This document shows positions 1 to 7,198 of a stretch of 64,000 nt of DNA, one piece after another; position 1 is the first letter of the stretch, and every line of letters begins with the position of its first letter. Under the pieces are notes generated by a model. It was not told the DNA's origin, ran no database searches, and worked only from the letters and a program-made list of their open reading frames with translations. The DNA is taken from the NCBI GenBank assembly GCA_021793645.1, contig JAJYSJ010000007.1, positions 1-64,000 of the forward strand, read 5' to 3'. The DNA is from Bacillota bacterium (GTDB lineage Bacteria > Bacillota > Sulfobacillia > JAJZYS01 > JAJYTV01). Made by a program: the position numbers and the translations under genes.

Positions 1-56
1 TAGAGGGTTATAAACTGAACATCCCGAATGTCGCTTGCGTCGGGAGGGGTTTTCAC

Positions 57-1661
57 ACGGACACGGCGAAGCGACGCGCTGCACTGTATACCCGAGTCTC
101 CAGTGCAGCCCAGGTGGACAACTACTCACTGGAACACCAAGAGCGAGAGCTCTTAGACTACTGTCAGCGATATAGCGTCGAGGTCACTGGGATCTACCGT
201 GACGCCGGAGTAAGTGGAAGTACCATCACAGACCGCCCGGCAATTCGGTCCCTGGTACGCGATGCTGAAGCCAAAAAGTTTAGCGAGGTCCTGATCTACA
301 AGCTGGACCGGTTCACCCGAGCCGACCCGTGGGACCTCTACCCCCTTGTGAAGGGGCTCATGGATCTCAACGTCAAGATCCAGAGCACCACTGAGGCGTT
401 CGACCTGTCCGACGACAATGGCCAGCTCATCTTCTCGATCTTGGCGAACTTCGCAGCACGAGAACGCCGCCTGATCGTTGAACGAACTCTCTCGGGTAAA
501 CGCGACCGGGCTCGTGAGGGAAAGTTCACGGGAGGCGCCGTCCCGTTTGGGTACACCGTGGACCCGGAGACGGGGCGTTACGTGCCTGACGAAATCATCT
601 GGTGGCGCGACACTACCAAGGCCGACCTGGTGCGACTGATCTTCGAGAAGTACCTCGAGTTTCAAGGCACCAAGGGAGTCATGACATGGCTCATTCGTAA
701 TGGAGTGCCAGCGCCTCGGACCCAGTGGAACCCCGCGACGATCGCTCAGATCCTTCGAAACCCCGTCTACACAGGACGCTTTGCCTGGGGGAAACGCAGT
801 CATCGGATGCACCAGCGAAGTCAAGTCCACCGCCCTAGCGAGTGGATCACGATTGAAAGTGCACACCCCGCACTCATTGACATGGAGACCTGGGAACGGT
901 GTCTGTTGCAGCGGCAGGAGATGCGAAGGGGAGGGCGTACCCCGAACGAACCACGCAGGCTTCTTGACGGCCTGCTGGTATGCCCTCACTGCGGCTCGGC
1001 GTTGACGCCCCGCGAAAACAGCAACGGAACCTACTACTATACATGCGCATCCCGATTCAACGCGGCGCGGCGCCGAGACGGCACCGCCTGCGAGGGGACA
1101 AGAAACTGGCGCGGTGAGCAGCTAACCAATCTAATCTGGGGTCAAGTAACCAAGATAATCATGTCTGGCAAACTGCTCGAGATCGCAAACAGCAAGGAAG
1201 GCGATCGAGACTCGTTACTCCAGCACGCTGAGAGTCGAGTGAGCGCGGCTCGCCGGCAGCTGCAGGAGGTAGATCGCAAGGAAGAGCAGCTCCTGGAACT
1301 CACTCTGGCTGGCAGGTTCTCCGCTCAGGCCCTCGACAAGAAGCAGGCCGCCCTTGAGAAGGAGCGGGCCGCCCTGACGGCCGAGTTCCACGAAGCGGAA
1401 GATGGCCTACGGAAGGCCAAGACATCCACCTTGACTGCCGCCGACCTCAAGACGTTGCAAGCGGAGGTCCGCGAGCTGCTGCACGAAGACGCGCCGACTG
1501 AAGCCAGACGACGCTTCCTTATCTTCTGGTTGGCCGAGAAGATCGTCGTAAAGGACAACGGCACCGTGACGATAGCCTTCCGAACCTCAAAGGAAGGACG
1601 TGAAGCAGGATATAAACTGAAGTCCCCACTAAGACCGGCACCCTCACACGCAACGAGATGA
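57..1661 (+). CDS. Large serine recombinase (site-specific integrase)
   Basis: Large serine recombinase that would integrate or excise the element whose right end lies here. The catalytic motif YTRVSSAAQ (Ser codon at 99-101) lies upstream of the first GTG (114), so a start at 114 would remove the active site. The frame is open to the left edge and has no ATG, GTG or TTG before 114. An ACG at 57, seven bases after the Shine-Dalgarno-like GGGAGGGG (42-49), gives a family-like N-terminus MDTAKRRAALYTRVSS. Further motifs are YKLDRFTRA, a recombinase domain, a zinc ribbon (CPHC, then two later Cys) and a C-terminal coiled coil. Length is about 534 residues. The gene could also continue from beyond the window. 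The final nine residues are encoded by the sequence of the interrupted ATPase gene. Function is confident; the start is not. Confidence 0.85.
   Translation, partial: TDTAKRRAALYTRVSSAAQVDNYSLEHQERELLDYCQRYSVEVTGIYRDAGVSGSTITDRPAIRSLVRDAEAKKFSEVLIYKLDRFTRADPWDLYPLVKGLMDLNVKIQSTTEAFDLSDDNGQLIFSILANFAARERRLIVERTLSGKRDRAREGKFTGGAVPFGYTVDPETGRYVPDEIIWWRDTTKADLVRLIFEKYLEFQGTKGVMTWLIRNGVPAPRTQWNPATIAQILRNPVYTGRFAWGKRSHRMHQRSQVHRPSEWITIESAHPALIDMETWERCLLQRQEMRRGGRTPNEPRRLLDGLLVCPHCGSALTPRENSNGTYYYTCASRFNAARRRDGTACEGTRNWRGEQLTNLIWGQVTKIIMSGKLLEIANSKEGDRDSLLQHAESRVSAARRQLQEVDRKEEQLLELTLAGRFSAQALDKKQAALEKERAALTAEFHEAEDGLRKAKTSTLTAADLKTLQAEVRELLHEDAPTEARRRFLIFWLAEKIVVKDNGTVTIAFRTSKEGREAGYKLKSPLRPAPSHATR
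1620..1634. other. Right junction of the integrated element (attR region)
   Basis: Downstream of about 1631 the DNA reads in one frame as K-T-G-T-L-T-R-N-E-M-T-V and continues as a P-type ATPase. Upstream, that frame meets a TAA at 1613-1615, and the codon expected to be the phosphorylated Asp (1628-1630) is ACT, Thr. The boundary between element and host gene therefore lies near 1620-1634. An 11-bp sequence TATAAACTGAA occurs at 1611-1621 and again at 9-19. The exact crossover bases cannot be fixed without the left junction. Confidence 0.65.
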
Positions 1662-3349
1662 CGGTGCGACGACTGCTGACGCCGGACGGAAACTACATGC
1701 TGACAGGGGACGGGTACGATGCGCGCGGCCGGCTCCAGACCGAGTCTGGTGCGAAGAGCGATGCAGGGGATGCCCGGCGGGCCCTCGCGGCGCTGGCTCT
1801 TTGCCAGAATGCGAGCGTGGGCCGCCAGGGCAGTCGCGTGGCCGTTCAAGGTGATCCCTTGGAAGCGGCACTGATCGTGGCGACGCGCAAGGGGGGACTC
1901 GACGAGCAGGAGCTCATGCGCCGCGCTCCGCGCGTGCTGGAAGTGCCGTTCAGTTCCGAACTGCAGCGGATGACGGTTGTCGTACGCGAGGGGCAGAAGC
2001 TGCGTCAGATCACCAAAGGCGCGCCGGAAACCGTGCTGCAGCGGTGCTCCTACGAACTGCGCGGCGGACGGCTGCAGCCCATGACCAAAGAGCGCCGCGA
2101 CTATTGGCTGGCGCGCACAGCGGAGATGGGCCGAGAGAGCCTGCGCTCGATCGCCGTCGCGCAGGCCGATGTCCAGCATCCGGCAGAGGGGGCGGGGCTT
2201 TGCCTTCTGGGCGTCGTCGGGCTCTACGACCCACCGCGCACCGAGGTGCCGGACGCGGTGCGCCGCTGCCGCGCCGCCGGCATCCGCACGCTGATGGTGA
2301 CGGGCGACCACCCGGACACCGCCGCCGCGATCGCGCGCGGCCTCGGCATCCTGCGCAGCGGGGAATTGGTTGCGCAAGGGCGCGAACTGGAGGACCTGCC
2401 TGACGCCGAACTGCGCCAGCGCGTGAAGGAAACCTCGGTGTTCGCCAGGGTTTCTCCGCAGTTCAAGCTGCGGCTGGTCGACGCGCTGCGGCGCAACGGC
2501 GAAGTGGTCGCCATGACCGGCGACGGCCTCAACGATGCGCCTGCCCTCAAGGCAGCGGACATCGGCGTGGCGATGGGCGTCTCCGGCTGCGATGTGACGA
2601 AGGAAGCCGCGGACATGGTGCTCTCCGATGACAACTTTGCCACCATTGTGGCGGCCGTCGAGGAAGGCCGCGGCATCTACGACAACATCCGCAAGTTCGT
2701 CCGCTACCTGCTGACCTGCAACGTCGGCGAAGTGCTGGTGATGTTCCTTGCGGCCCTGATCGGTTCGCCGCTTCCGCTCCTGCCGATCCAAATCCTCTGG
2801 GTAAACCTCGCGACCGACGGCTTGCCTGCGCTGGCGCTTGGACTGGAGCCGGTCGAGCGAGACGTGCTTTCTCGCCCGCCGCGGCCGCCGCGAGAGGGCA
2901 TCTTCGCCCGCCGGCTCGGTTGGCGCATCACCTCGCGCGGCACCTTGATCGGCCTCACGACGCTCGGGGTGTTCCTCGCAGCGCGGGCGCTCGGCCGCCC
3001 GATGGTCGAGGCGCGCACGATGACCTTCGCGACGCTCGTGCTGAGCCAGCTCTTCCACGCGTTTGACTGCCGCTCGGAAACGCGTTCGCTGTTCGAACTC
3101 GGCTTTGCTTCGAACCCATACCTCCTGGGTGCGGTCGCATCGTCAGTCGGGCTCCTGCTCTTTGCGATCTACCCGCCGTTCGCACAGGCGATGTTCCAGA
3201 CTGTGCCTCTGCATCTTGCGGACTGGCTTGTCATCGTGGCAGTCTCAGGCATGGGATCGTTCGCGATTGCGCTGCGCCGCAGGTGGCTGCGCTGGCGCAT
3301 CATGGCGGGATCCCTGCGGGGGGAGATGGCGTGGAAGTCCCGTTCCTGA
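1631..3349 (+). pseudogene. P-type Ca2+-ATPase, 3' part only, interrupted at the DKTGTLT motif
   Basis: C-terminal part of a P-type cation ATPase of the SERCA/PMR1-like class. Visible are KTGTLT without its Asp, the nucleotide-binding KGAPE motif, MVTGD, the hinge motif TGDGLNDAPALKAADIG, and the C-terminal membrane segments including NLATDGLPALALG, which resembles the Ca2+-pump M6 site. The actuator domain, M1-M4 and the phosphorylated Asp are missing because a serine-recombinase element sits immediately upstream. The reading frame is otherwise intact to a TGA at 3347-3349, so excision could restore a full gene if the 5' part lies at the other end of the element. An ATG at 1658 could make a truncated protein, but it could not be phosphorylated. 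The 3' end overlaps dapF by 19 bases. Confidence 0.85.
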
Positions 3350-4197
3350 AGATGCACGGGCTGGGCAACGATTACGTCTACCTGGACCTGATCGGCCATC
3401 CCGAACTTGCTGCGCTGGAGGACTTCGGAGCGCTCAGCCGGGCCATCTCCGACCGCCATCGCGGCGTTGGCAGCGACGGACTGATCCTGATTTGGCCCGG
3501 AGATGCGGAGCACGACCTTGCCATGCGCATCTTCAATGCAGATGGTTCCGAGGGCGAGATGTGCGGCAACGGAGTACGCTGCCTGATGCGCTACGCCGCA
3601 GCGCGAGGCTACGCACCACAGCGCCAGCGGGTACGCACCGCGGCGGGACTGATCGAGGGAGAGGTCTTGGAGGACGGTCTTGTCCTCGTCGACATGGGCG
3701 TCCCTCGGCTCGGTCGAAATGCAATCGGCTTTCTGGGCGAAGGTGAGATGCTGGACGAGGCATACGCGGTCCACGGATTGCGTGTAGGGCTCACAGGTGT
3801 CTCCATGGGCAACCCGCATGTCGTCAGCTTCTGGCCCGACAGTGAAGACCTCGGAGCGCTTGCCCTGAGCCTGGGCCCGTCCATTGAGTCCGCTGACTTC
3901 GCGCCGCAGCGCACGAACGTCGAATTCGTCTCGGTGCTTGCGCCCGACCGGCTGCGCATGGAGGTCTGGGAGCGGGGCTCTGGTTGCACGCAGGCCTGCG
4001 GCACAGGAGCCTGCGCAGCGCTTGTCGCCGCGGCGGCGACTGCCCGTAGTGCGCGCTCGGCCGTCGTCGAACTGGCCGGCGGCGATCTCTTCGTCGATTG
4101 GCGCGAGAACGGACATGTCACGATGCGCGGTCCCGCAAGCCTCAGTTTCCGCGGCAGATTCCAATGGCCAACCCGGGAGGATGACATAGCGTGGTGA
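3331..4197 (+). CDS. dapF: Diaminopimelate epimerase
   Basis: Converts LL- to meso-diaminopimelate for lysine and peptidoglycan synthesis. The protein starts VEVPFLKMHGLGNDYVY, the usual DapF beginning, from a GTG at 3331 preceded by a G-rich ribosome site (3319-3325). The two catalytic cysteines are in MCGNGVRC and GCTQACGTGAC. The 288-residue length is normal. A longer reading from 3283 would add 16 unrelated residues inside the ATPase gene and is not preferred. It overlaps the next gene, an LL-diaminopimelate aminotransferase, so the two adjacent steps of the pathway are translationally coupled. Confidence 0.95.
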   Translation: MEVPFLKMHGLGNDYVYLDLIGHPELAALEDFGALSRAISDRHRGVGSDGLILIWPGDAEHDLAMRIFNADGSEGEMCGNGVRCLMRYAAARGYAPQRQRVRTAAGLIEGEVLEDGLVLVDMGVPRLGRNAIGFLGEGEMLDEAYAVHGLRVGLTGVSMGNPHVVSFWPDSEDLGALALSLGPSIESADFAPQRTNVEFVSVLAPDRLRMEVWERGSGCTQACGTGACAALVAAAATARSARSAVVELAGGDLFVDWRENGHVTMRGPASLSFRGRFQWPTREDDIAW

Positions 4198-5366
4198 AGC
4201 TCGCGCGACGGATGGATACACTGCCGCCCTACCTGTTCGCGGCGCTCGACGAGCGGCGCCGCGCCGTCGAGGCGCGCGGCATCGAAGTGATCTCGCTCGG
4301 CATCGGCGACCCGGACCTTCCCAGCATTCCGGCGGCGGTCGAGGCGGTGCAGCGGGAGGCGGCGCGCGCCGCAAACCACCGCTATCCGCGGTATGACGGA
4401 CTGCCTAGGTTCCGCGAGGCACTCGCGCGGCACTATCAGAGGAGATTTGGCGTGACGATCGACGCAGAGCGCGAAACGCTCACGGTAATCGGCTCGAAGG
4501 AGGGCCTCGCCCACCTGATCTGGGCGTACATCGAGCCAGGCGACGTCGTGCTCGCTCCGGATCCCGCCTATCCGGTCTACGCGGCGCACACGGGCCTTGC
4601 CGGAGGCGAACTCCACCTCCTGCCGCTGCGGGCGGAGCGCGGCTTTCTACCGGACCTGGCGGCAATTCCCGAGGACGTTGCGCGTCGGGCAAAACTGCTC
4701 TTCCTCAACTACCCGAATAACCCGACGGGAGCGACCTGCGATCTTGCCTTCCTCGCCGAGGCAGTCGAGTACTGCCGCAGGCACGATATCTTGCTGGTGC
4801 ACGACGCCGCCTACGTTGAGATGACCCTCGAGGGGGAGCCTGCGCACAGTGCCTTGGAGGTAGAGGGAGCGAAGGACGTTACGATCGAGTTCTACTCGCT
4901 TTCGAAGCCCTTCAACATGACGGGATGGCGCCTCGGCGCAGCCGTTGGGAACAAGGAAGCGGTCGCGGCGCTGGGACGGGTCAAGAATAATACCGACTCC
5001 GGACAGTGGAACGCCATCCAGTACGCCGGTGCGGCAGCCTTGGACAATAACCCCGAGGTGTTCTTCGCGCAGATGAACGCGACCTACCGCCTGCGCCGCG
5101 ACCGTCTGTTCCAGGGGCTGGATCGGCTAGGCTGGAAGGCGACGCCGCCGAAGGCGACATTCTACGTCTGGGCGCCTGTGCCCGGCGGCGACGACCAGGC
5201 CTTCGCCGCACAGCTCCTCGATGCCGGCGTCGTCGTCGTTCCCGGCTCCGGGTACGGTGCGAACGGAACGGGCTATGTCCGGCTCTGCCTGACCGTCTCC
5301 GAATACGACATCGACCGGGTGCTCGAGCGACTCGACGGACTGCGCCCATCCCCGTTCTCGCGTTGA
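4191..5366 (+). CDS. dapL: LL-diaminopimelate aminotransferase (class I/II aminotransferase)
   Basis: PLP-dependent aminotransferase of 391 residues that most resembles LL-diaminopimelate aminotransferases. It would convert tetrahydrodipicolinate directly to LL-diaminopimelate, the substrate of the DapF encoded just upstream. Visible are LGIGDPDLPS, the YPRYDGLPRFREA substrate-arm region, NYPNNPTGA, the PLP lysine in SLSKPFNMTGWRLG, and a C-terminal RLCL arginine. The GTG start overlaps the dapF stop. The adjacency supports a DapL role over a general aspartate aminotransferase; substrate specificity is inferred from context and family resemblance. Confidence 0.85.
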   Translation: MVKLARRMDTLPPYLFAALDERRRAVEARGIEVISLGIGDPDLPSIPAAVEAVQREAARAANHRYPRYDGLPRFREALARHYQRRFGVTIDAERETLTVIGSKEGLAHLIWAYIEPGDVVLAPDPAYPVYAAHTGLAGGELHLLPLRAERGFLPDLAAIPEDVARRAKLLFLNYPNNPTGATCDLAFLAEAVEYCRRHDILLVHDAAYVEMTLEGEPAHSALEVEGAKDVTIEFYSLSKPFNMTGWRLGAAVGNKEAVAALGRVKNNTDSGQWNAIQYAGAAALDNNPEVFFAQMNATYRLRRDRLFQGLDRLGWKATPPKATFYVWAPVPGGDDQAFAAQLLDAGVVVVPGSGYGANGTGYVRLCLTVSEYDIDRVLERLDGLRPSPFSR

Positions 5367-5391
5367 CAAGGCGCGCCCCGTAGCCTACCCT
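5363..5391 (+). promoter_or_regulatory. Sigma-A-type promoter for the remA operon
   Basis: TTGACA (5363-5368) is followed after 17 bases by TACCCT (5386-5391). It overlaps the dapL stop and lies about 90 bases before remA. Confidence 0.6.
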
Positions 5392-5479
5392 GAGGGATAT
5401 ATGAGCTTGGCCTTCTGCAAGAGAGCAGCCGGCCGCTGAACGAGGAGAGCCTGCGCCCACGGCTTGGGAGGAGATCCGC

Positions 5480-5776
5480 GTGGAGATCAAGCTGGTGAAC
5501 ATCGGCTTCGGCAACATCGTCTCTGCGAATCGGATCGTCGCCATCGTCAGCCCGGAGTCTGCGCCAATCAAGCGGATCATTTCCGAGGCGCGCGACCGAT
5601 CCACGCTGATCGATGCGACCTACGGCCGGCGTACCCGTGCCGTGATCATTACGGACTCCGAGCATGTCGTGCTCTCCGCGGTGCAGCCGGAGACGGTTGC
5701 AAACCGCTTGGCGCAGCGGCCCAGCGAGGACGAGTCCGTGGAGGAAGAGGAAGAGCCGGCAGAGACGCCCGAGTGA
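5480..5776 (+). CDS. remA: RemA-like DNA-binding regulator (DUF370)
   Basis: Small DUF370 protein of 98 residues. It begins [20 protein letters not shown], which matches the RemA/YlzA family that activates matrix and osmoprotection genes in Bacillus. Conserved blocks are [11 protein letters not shown] and [12 protein letters not shown]. The C-terminal 25 residues are strongly acidic (many Glu) and appear to be a lineage-specific tail. It starts with GTG. In Bacillus the order is remA-gmk-rpoZ; here rpoZ follows directly with only 34 bases between, so no guanylate kinase gene is present at this position. Confidence 0.9.
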   Translation: MEIKLVNIGFGNIVSANRIVAIVSPESAPIKRIISEARDRSTLIDATYGRRTRAVIITDSEHVVLSAVQPETVANRLAQRPSEDESVEEEEEPAETPE

Positions 5777-5810
5777 CGACCGCCGTCGCATAAGAGGGAG
5801 GATACGCCCG

Positions 5811-6014
5811 ATGATGCAACCGCCGCTGGAGCAGCTCACCGCCAACCTAGACTCGAAGTACACGCTCGTCGTCGCCGCAGCGAAGCGCGCCCGCCGCCTG
5901 CTGGACGAGGGGGCCGAAGACGAGCCCGGACGTCCGAAGCCCGTGACGCAGGCACTCCGTGAGATCGCGCTTGGACAGTTGACCTACGAGCGCCTGAAGA
6001 CCGGCGTGAAGTGA
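5811..6014 (+). CDS. rpoZ: RNA polymerase omega subunit
   Basis: Omega subunit of 67 residues that assists assembly of RNA polymerase. It reads MMQPPLEQLTANLDSKYTLV, then AAAKRARRLL, and ends with EIALGQLTYERLK, as in Firmicute omega proteins. The ATG at 5811 is placed by the ribosome site AGGGAGG (5795-5801). A longer frame upstream is not part of the protein. Its stop overlaps the start of coaBC, as in other Bacillota. Confidence 0.92.
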   Translation: MMQPPLEQLTANLDSKYTLVVAAAKRARRLLDEGAEDEPGRPKPVTQALREIALGQLTYERLKTGVK

Positions 6015-7198
6015 GCCGGATCGTCCTCGGCGTCACCGGGGGCGTCGCAGCCTACAAAGCGGTGATGCTTGCAAGCCGCCTCCGTCAGTCGGGGCATGAC
6101 GTCGATGTCGTGCTAACCCCGGCGGCGGAGGCGTTTGTCACAGGGCTCAGCTTCTCCTCGGTAAGCGGCAGGCGCGCCTATACGAACAGTGATCTCTTCT
6201 CCGCAGAGGGGCAGATCGTGCACGTCGAACTGGCCCATGCCGCAGATCTGGTTGTCGTGGCGCCAGCGAGCGCAGACTTTCTTGCGAAGGCAGCGCATGG
6301 CATCGCGGACGGCCTGCTCGCCACAATCCTCCTCGCGACGCCGGCAAAGGTACTGCTGGCGCCCGCCATGGAAGCCGAGATGTGGGGGAATCCCGCGACG
6401 CAGCGCGCCGTCGCGCAGCTGCGCACGGATGGCCGCATCGTGCTGGAACCCGAGTCTGGCCACCTCGCCTCCGGGCGCAGCGGAATCGGTCGCATGCCCG
6501 CTCCCGAGGTCATCGAGCAGTGGATTTTGCGGACTCTGCGCCCGCCCGTGCTAGCTGGCCTCAGGGTGCTCGTGACGGGTGGGCCGACGCGCGAATATAT
6601 CGACCCCGTACGCTTCATCTCGAACCCATCCACCGGCCGCATGGGCATCGCAGTAGCGGAGGCAGCCCGCGATGCCGGCGCGGACGTCACGCTGGTGATC
6701 GGACCGACGGAACTGGCGGCAGCGCCCGGGATCCAGAAGGTGGAAGTGACGTCCGCGGCGGAGATGCTCGACGCTGTGAAGACGCGGTTCAGCGAGGCCG
6801 ACGCATTCATCGCCACTGCGGCCGTCGCGGATCTGCGCCCGGAGGCAAGATCCCTTGCCAAGGTCAAGAAGGCGGATCTCCAGATGCAACTTGCGATGGA
6901 GCGGACGGTAGATATCCTCGCGTGGGCAGGGTCGGTGCGGCAACAGCGGCAGGTGCTTGTTGGCTTCGCCGCCGAAACCGGTAATCTTGCCGCCGAAGCA
7001 CGGCGCAAGCTCCATGAGAAGCATTGCGACCTGGTCGTCGGCAACGACGTCGGCGAACCCGGTGCCGGATTCGCAGCGGAGACGAATCGCTGCCTCTTTG
7101 TAACAGCCGATGGCGAACGACAGGTTGGTCCCGCCAGCAAGCGGGAGGTCGGGGAGGAGATCATCGCGTTTGTCGCCGACAGGCTCCGGCAGCGCTGA
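6011..7198 (+). CDS. coaBC: Bifunctional phosphopantothenoylcysteine decarboxylase/synthetase
   Basis: Makes 4'-phosphopantetheine in coenzyme A synthesis: CoaB joins cysteine to phosphopantothenate and CoaC decarboxylates the product. The N-terminal flavoprotein half has GVTGGVAAYKA, APAMEAEMW and the site-closing flap region near residues 145-160. The C-terminal half has VTGGPTREYIDPVRFISNPS and AAVADLRP. The length of 395 residues is normal. The GTG start overlaps the rpoZ stop. CoaD, a later step of the pathway, is encoded at 43693. Confidence 0.95.
   Translation: MSRIVLGVTGGVAAYKAVMLASRLRQSGHDVDVVLTPAAEAFVTGLSFSSVSGRRAYTNSDLFSAEGQIVHVELAHAADLVVVAPASADFLAKAAHGIADGLLATILLATPAKVLLAPAMEAEMWGNPATQRAVAQLRTDGRIVLEPESGHLASGRSGIGRMPAPEVIEQWILRTLRPPVLAGLRVLVTGGPTREYIDPVRFISNPSTGRMGIAVAEAARDAGADVTLVIGPTELAAAPGIQKVEVTSAAEMLDAVKTRFSEADAFIATAAVADLRPEARSLAKVKKADLQMQLAMERTVDILAWAGSVRQQRQVLVGFAAETGNLAAEARRKLHEKHCDLVVGNDVGEPGAGFAAETNRCLFVTADGERQVGPASKREVGEEIIAFVADRLRQR

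Noticed and set aside
1325-3058. 577-codon frame on the minus strand
   Set aside because: It lies opposite the recombinase end and the ATPase part, has no family motifs and is rich in Arg, Ala and His, as expected for the complement of GC-rich coding DNA.
1658-3349. ATPase part read as an independent gene from ATG 1658
   Set aside because: It would lack the phosphorylated Asp, actuator domain and first four membrane helices, so it could not work as a pump.
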